A stretch of 64,000 nt of DNA, taken from contig NC_070568.1 in the NCBI RefSeq assembly GCF_026914185.1, positions 2,252,001 to 2,316,000 of the forward strand. Direction: 5' to 3'. Below, one piece after another: positions 58,016 to 64,000 of this stretch; position 1 is the stretch's first letter, and the number at the start of each line of letters is the position of its first letter. The DNA comes from Puccinia triticina (taxonomy: Eukaryota > Basidiomycota > Pucciniomycetes > Pucciniales > Pucciniaceae). The notes beneath the pieces were generated by a model. The model made no database searches and was not told the DNA's origin. It saw nothing but the letters and a program-made list of their open reading frames with translations. The translations under genes and the position numbers were made by a program.

Positions 58016-58909
58016 TACATGTCAGGAGTTCAGGACTTTGAGTGATAGCATGATATGAGCAAGAGGGGCCATGATCCACATCATTAACCCAAAAAAAGTT
58101 AAATGCTAGTGGGAAGACCATGAAGGCTATCCATAAACCAGATGTTTTCAATGGGAAAACAGGCATGCCAATTACATATCTATCAATCAAAGGATATGGT
58201 GTGTGAGAGCGGGTTGGGGAGACGGAAGGGTTAGAGCTCCAGTAGAGAATCACAATGATGGAGGTTCTGAGTCTAGATGCACCATTAATGTTGACATATC
58301 CTATGCCCAGAGTTGTCAAGTGGCCTTGTGAATTGTGCTTGGCAAGGCGCTTGATACCCTTGGCTTGTTGGGCTCTGAGCTTGACAAGGCCAAGACCAGC
58401 AGAAAGAATTTCAGTGACAGGTGGTTTTGGATTCCATAGAAGCCTGTGGTAAATATCACAGCAAGAGCGCAATGTGGACAGCCAAAACAGCGGCCAGGAT
58501 TGCTTGTTAGAAGCAAGACCCAAGAAAGCCCAGAGTGGAGGGGTTCATGTCCGCACCCCAAACTTGGACCTTGAGTTGGGAAGCTTTGGGGTCGCAGTTG
58601 AGGAGCCGGGCTGTCAAGTCTTGGTAGCCATTCTGGATGTTTGATATTGTCAGGTCTGGGTTGTATGTAGGGTCATTGATGTCCTACCAGTTAAACTTAA
58701 ACAAATATGTTTTTTTGTTAAGAAAATTGGCAATGCTTGGAGCCAAAGATGAGGTTTCTTACCCAGTCAAAGGGGACACGGCACCAGCCCAGCCTTTTGC
58801 TCTTAATGGCTGACAGCAGATTATAAGTGGCCAAGACAAGTTTATTGTGGAGGAGGCCGTCGGCGTCTATTACAGTGAGCTTGACCTTATTGAACCCTTT
58901 GTCAGCTGG
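58016..58909 (-). pseudogene. Multi-exon gene fragment (copy C)
   Basis: Exons 58909-58763 and 58683 downward, as in A and B. Confidence 0.4.
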
Positions 58910-59707
58910 CTACTATGTCAGAGCCACCGTGACATAATATCCAAAGCAAACATGAAATATCATTAGATAAGACCTTATTACTGCTATTACTTATACTTAC
59001 AGATATAAAACCTGGAATATGATTCCGGATTCTGAATCTAAACCCAATTTAACTTAGGGTACCTCACTTCAAGGTACCCTTAATTTTTACTGCTTCCTTG
59101 TGTAAATGTGCATTGAAAATTTAACAGGTACACTCAAAAGGAGTGATATGTATGCTCATAAGCGTATGTACATATGCTTATACCCCAGTTTCAGTAACAA
59201 AACTGAAGTGTTATGTTTAGCTTAGAAGACAGCACAATACAGGTATGCTTTGCCAAAACCCGCGTGCTGTGCGCTGAATAACACAGCCCATGTGTGACAG
59301 GTTTCTCAGAGCCCGCGCGCTGCACACTACAGAAACCTGTGACAAACCATTTTGTATTATATGAGCGCAAACCCCCGTGCAGGCTTTTACATGTCCCCAA
59401 AGGGTTACAAGTACGCATCCTGGAAAGAATATGACATAATCAGCCCAAAACGTGACACGTTAAATGTTGTACAAATGCCCTACACATGGAATGATGTCAT
59501 GGAACGTTCCTCATGCAACAGAAAGACTAGTACATATACAGTACGCCAGATTGGGAAAATTGGGAAATACTGTGGCCCATTCTAGAAAAAATGACCACAC
59601 GTCTCAGCCCCCCTCTGTACGGATCTACACCACCACTTGAATTTGAGCTTGGGTTGACGTGGGCCCAACGGCGCGGTTGGCGAAAGGTTGGCCCGGGTGG
59701 GCGCCAA

Positions 59708-60541
59708 GGGGACCGGCATCCTGGAAACATACTTGTTTCAGACAGCACATACGAAGTCATCCACATTGACTATGGCATCTGTTTTGGTCAAGGCTTGAAC
59801 CTCATACACCCCAAAGTAGTTCCTTTTCGATTCACTCCCAACTTGGAGCTGCTCTTGCAGGATCTGACTATCAGGAGCAAGGGGCGGTGGCGCAAGGGAG
59901 CGAACAAGGATGACGAGTTGCGGATCTTCAAGCATTTTTTTGCCACCACCTTGTGGCATCTCAGTGGCGCCCGAGGGGCGCCACCTATGCCCACAGTCCC
60001 GGTGGCTCCCCCTAGCATGACAGAGTGGCGCCTGTGCGGCCCTGGGTCCCTGTCACGCCACCGTGGCGCATGGAGTGCTGGGACGCCAGCTGGACGCATT
60101 GGCTTTGCCCAATCTGCCCCGCTGTGTATGGCGACATCAGACAGGCCAAAAATACGTGTGAAAGCGCCCACAAGTTGGCCAGAAGCCCTGTACTTCCCCT
60201 GAGCGCCCCAGAGAGCTTCCACGAGTATCCAAAGGGCACTCTGTCCGCCCCAAAAGCCCTTTCCTCACGCTTTGACATACCTACTATAGCTTACCCGCCT
60301 TCAACACGTGCTCAATAGCCTGTTCCTAGTCTGGTAAGCCCCTTAGTAGTTGTTTTTTAGCCCCATTTTTCGCCAGAAACTGCCCAGTGTCCACCCAGCC
60401 TCCAGAATCAACCTCTTCAAGCGCTTCCAACTTCCCAGTTTCTACCCTGAAGAACCTCAAGACTTCAAGGGCTTTATACTAGTAATTTTAAACCCCTTCT
60501 CTTGAGATTCTCCACCATTCTTTACTGGGATTCAAAACACC
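59708..60541 (+). pseudogene. PIKK-family (SMG1-like) kinase fragment, copy C
   Basis: Catalytic loop GDRHPGNIL and HIDYG are present. The Arg codon lost in copy B is intact here, so the frame from 59591 is open for 203 codons to a TGA at 60200-60202 that both copies share. A TAG at 60287-60289 is private to C (CAG in B). Different stops in B and C show independent decay after duplication. Confidence 0.55.
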
Positions 60542-60691
60542 CCTGTTCACAGGCCCCAGTGTGTAACAGGTACCTAAATCCTCTGTTTTTGCAAGATACC
60601 TTTGAGGGATTCAACACTCCTGATTTTATCAGGCCCCTCTGTATTTAATTGTATTAATTTTATTAATATAATGACACCATTTTCTCATATA

Positions 60692-60721
60692 CTAGAGGCC
60701 AAGGCGGCTTTGCCGCTGCAA
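60692..60721 (-). mobile_element. Helitron-like 3' terminus (copy C of 35997)
   Basis: Same hairpin and CTAG/T end. Confidence 0.6.
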
Positions 60722-61436
60722 ATCCAAATTTGAATGGCTTTAATTCCTTGATATAATTCTCCCTCTTTGGAGCACTCTATCAATCCAGATGTTATATCAA
60801 TTCAAAGCCCTCAAATTTCAGCACTCTTCATCATCATTGTTTTAGTCCCAAATGCAGTGGGTAGAACTCCCCAATATGTAACTTCATTCCCATTCTTATC
60901 AAAATTATGGATTTGATGGTCCTGCTCCTGCTGCCTTTAATGTCACTTGGATTCAAAAAGGTGGCCAAAAGCCATGAATTTGCCAAAGCTCTCATGCAGA
61001 AGAATCCCAATAACTCATAAGCCTTCCATTGGAGATGGGAGATGCTTCACATTGAGGTGATCTGCACCCCCAGTCCCAGGAGGCTTAGTTAATTCAGCCC
61101 CTCTCAGTGTTTTTATCATTCATATGTTTTGGAAGATATCCTAACTTTAACACATTGTTCATCCTCAAATAGAGAGCTGAGAATATGATTATTACAAAGT
61201 TTCAATTGAGCTGATGACAATGAGACATTTCTTTCCATCTCATTCATAAGCTCATTAAAACTTGGTGGTCTCAAGTGATTCATCATTCAGGCACTCTCAG
61301 GTGCAAGAGTATGTTTTCTTGTTGAGCAGTGTGACCTTGATTTTAGTAAAAGTGCAAGGGGAAAATTTAATGAAATGGTAGCTGCATTCTATAACAACAT
61401 TGCAAACTTGGTTTTCATTTTTGACCATCAAAGATC

Positions 61437-62222
61437 TTTTCCTCATCAAAGTTCATAGCGGCTCCACATCTCTCTCAAGGTGGTTGTCCGGCCTTTGCCT
61501 TGCCCATTGGCACTTTTGGCTTCAGATACAACAGTTTTCTCCCTGGCAGCAACCTGAGCGGGTTCTTTGGAGGAGCGCAGCTGGGGGAAGACGTGGTTCT
61601 TCCAAAAAGGAAGCCGATGTGCAGAGGAAAATATAGGCAAGCAATGGAAGAGAGGGCGACTCATGAGGCCAAGGGTGAACTTGATCATGGGCGAACTGGA
61701 TACATGCTGTTTGAGCTCAACTTGGTCAAGGTGCCCGGCCTCTAGAGCAGAATTGGAGAAAGGATTGGCGACGGGAAGACCTGGCCATGCTCCAACCAAT
61801 GTGACCAGCCTTCATGGCGCCGAAGCCGTTGAAGCAATCACCAATCACAAACAGGCACTTCTGGAAGGCCGGGTAATCCTTTTGCGGGATGGCGAAGGGG
61901 CAGGCAGAGGAGATCTGGAGCAATGCAAGCCCGCGTGCGCAGACGGAAATCTCCCCCGTCGGTGTCTCAATTGGCGACGGCCTCAGCCGCGGCTGCTCTT
62001 GTTAGAGCCCGACTCGACAGCCACGCGGCCTGATTTGCTCTTCTTATGTAGCTGCAGATCGCCCCCCAACTTGGCCAGATTCCCGCACTCTCCGAGGAAA
62101 AAATGAGCGCCAAAGTTGGCAAGGGCTTGGTTAGCTTTCTGGTTGATCTGATGGCCCAAAGAAAAGAACGTTTTAGAGCTTGTGTCACCATGGGAGTTTC
62201 CTCAGCACTTGCGTGCAAGTGC
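61437..62222 (-). pseudogene. Degenerate coding remnant (copy C)
   Basis: Corresponds to 12340-13125 but with more substitutions against A and B than the gene array shows. Confidence 0.25.
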
Positions 62223-62621
62223 CATCTCTTAACTCAGTCATAGATTTGGTTGGATCTCACTTAGATTCTGGTTTGAAGGCAAGGTTCATGTCTGCCATAA
62301 AATATCCTGAAAGGATCTGGAACAATACTTGATGTATTGTGTAATGTATGTGTAAAATGTATACCACAACTATGCTGAAAACAAGGCCATTTTAATGATA
62401 AGTTTTACTTGATCCTCAAGCTTGACCAAAGTTCCTCATAACTCAATTATCATGATTTTTGAACTCTTTGGAAGCCCATACCCAGTAGTTTTCTCTGAAA
62501 TGGTTTTTGTATTTATTTTCAGGGCACACACCAAAAAGCTGCCAGTTATTTCTAAGTTGTTTCTATTACACATGGTGAAAACTTTGGATGGAGTGTAGTG
62601 ATACTATGGAAGGTAGAGCTG

Positions 62622-62947
62622 GTCCCTAGTACCCGTTGGCGGGTACCTGTGGAAGAGCGCAGGTATCCGCCGGGTGCAGGTGCGGGTGTCCAGTCTGGGT
62701 ACAAATTCAGGCAGGTACCCGCGCACAAATTGCTATTCTGGGGTGTCCAGTCTGGGTCCAAATTCAGGCAGGTACCCGCGCACAAATTGGTATTCTGCAC
62801 AGCTCTGCTTGCCCCTAGTGCCCATTGGCGGGTACTAGGTACCTGTGGACGGGTACCCATGGAAGTACGCAGGTAACTTCCAGCGGGTTCCGGGTGTCCA
62901 TTCAGGCAGGTACCCACACCCGCCGCGGGTACCCGGGTGCAAAGTGT
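62622..62947. repeat. GGTACC-rich minisatellite (copy C)
   Basis: 57-bp units at 62687-62743 and 62744-62800, now differing from each other (GGGTACAAATT versus GGGTCCAAATT, and GCTATT versus GGTATT). Confidence 0.72.
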
Positions 62948-63056
62948 CAGCTCTAGTGGGAGGTCTGATTTTTCTCTGGTACTACAGTTTGACTTTTGTG
63001 CTGTAGGGCCAGCTGTCACACAACCATGTAACCTGTGCGGGTTTCTGTGACACATT

Positions 63057-63094
63057 GTGTCACACAAACGTACGTGCGCGCGTTTGTGTGACAC
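63057..63094. repeat. 38-bp palindrome with CG core (copy C)
   Basis: As in A and B with one core change (CGTGCGCGCG). The arms are intact. Confidence 0.85.
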
Positions 63095-64000
63095 GTAGAC
63101 CATCACCCAGCCATATCATGCCAAGATGAGTGCCCTGAAATCCCAGGGTTGAATTAGCTGAATCCTTTAAGAATGGTATCTGATCTTCATCCATCAGTAC
63201 AGAAATCCTGTTGAGGAGATTTTCTGAATTCGTACACAAACCCTGGGTAATCTGAGGTTCCCCTGGACTTGTCCCAGAATTCTAACTCCCTTGGGACAAA
63301 ATTTAGCAGCTGAAGAATGTGCCACACAAATTTACACATGTGTGCTGGTGTGTCACATTTTTCATCACTGAGCCAAGTGATGCCAGCCTGAGTGCTCATG
63401 CAGAGCCAGGGGCTTAGGTGGACCCTTCAAAAATTGTTTATAACGTTCAGCCATATGTGCACAAATGATTTTGGGGATATTTTCTGAAGTCATACACAAC
63501 TCCTGATTAATATGAGGTTTTTTTCCATTTCCAAGAAAATGGGTTTGACTCATTTTACTGCAACATTTCCACATTCCATTATTCTAAAACCAATAATACC
63601 AAGTTGACTTTTACTTTAATTTTTTACATGAGGGCCAATAATGTGCATTACAAGAAACTCATTTTTTCAGAGGAGTTGATTTTGAGAATTCCAATTTTGC
63701 TTTGCTATCCTTCAACCCTTATTATATTTGACATTTCCCCACTTTTTTTATGCACTCCTTGAATGAGCATGACACCATCTTTCATCTCTCATTCCACTTT
63801 TTGCCTGTATTTAGTATCTTCTGAAACCAATTAGACACAGCCCACCAGCTAAAATATCTCATCCAGGGATAGACATCAAAGAGCATATCACATTTGCACC
63901 TTGCTTTTAAATACTACAAAGAAATAACGACTGGAGAATTGAGAGAGGCAGAGTCGCCAAGATCACACTGAGTTTAATAAGCTTCAATTATCGAACTTTC

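Larger units (their letters stand above)
45137..64000. repeat. Macro-repeat copy C (runs off the window)
   Basis: Third copy, nearly identical to A and B from 45137 to 49767. It then departs by a DIRS-like insertion (49768-54159), fusion of genes 4 and 5, and loss of about 1.57 kb including gene 7 at the junction near 55690. From about 59.7 kb onward it shows clearly more substitutions against B than the gene-array part does. The copy is not complete at the window end. Confidence 0.93.

Noticed and set aside
59788..60222. 144-codon minus-strand frame over the kinase fragment
   Set aside because: Shadow of the plus-strand kinase frame, with no motif of its own.
35013..60541. Repeat-induced point mutation as the cause of the stops in the kinase fragments
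   Set aside because: The private stops are C:G to T:A transitions, but their dinucleotide contexts differ and the nearby gene array is untouched.
1..64000. Macro-repeat as a pure assembly echo
   Set aside because: Not excluded, but private insertions with target duplication and private deletions make three real copies (or haplotypes) more likely.

Overview
The window looks like a repeat-rich nuclear contig from a filamentous basidiomycete, possibly a rust (Pucciniales). The grounds are short GT-AG introns of about 75-95 nt, compact TATA promoters, Helitron-like and DIRS-like elements and a solo LTR. No bacterial operons, ribosome binding sites, rRNA, tRNA or CRISPR were seen. The lineage is an inference, since no taxonomic marker gene is present.

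The dominant content is a tandem array of very small genes repeated every 1.07-1.6 kb on the plus strand. Each has a promoter with a TATA box (usually TATAAAAG), a short pyrimidine- and A-rich leader, a first exon of 97-109 nt, one intron of 83-92 nt, and a terminal exon that contributes only five coding nucleotides (CCTGA). The 33-37 residue product carries the invariant core GKEIGGGNHYCIICR followed by a Pro/Ala/Thr tail. There are two main N-terminal classes, one with a Cys-Thr-Asn-His/Gln motif and one in which that Cys is replaced (Lys-Asn-Glu-Gly). I do not recognise the family. The Cys/His content suggests metal or thiol chemistry, but that is inference. I count 23 copies: A1-A9, B1-B9 and C1, C2, C3, C4/5 and C6.

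At larger scale the window is three tandem copies of one macro-repeat. Copy A is 1-20733, copy B 20734-45136, and copy C 45137 to the window end. In each complete copy seven genes precede, and two follow, a transposon block (about 9.68-19.2 kb in A). The block holds Helitron-type 3' ends, a TA-flanked MITE, a 2.49-kb terminal-inverted-repeat element containing an array of hairpin repeats, a foldback element, a GGTACC-rich minisatellite, and remnants of multi-exon host genes.

The copies differ by datable events. A lacks a 2.49-kb segment that B and C keep; in B and C this segment carries a PIKK-family kinase fragment. B alone has a 1250-bp solo LTR in that segment, with a TTAGA target duplication. 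C alone has a 4.39-kb DIRS-like retrotransposon (49768-54159) that replaces one gene promoter. In C, genes 4 and 5 have also fused into one chimeric gene, and gene 7 is deleted. These differences argue that the macro-repeat is real rather than an assembly echo.
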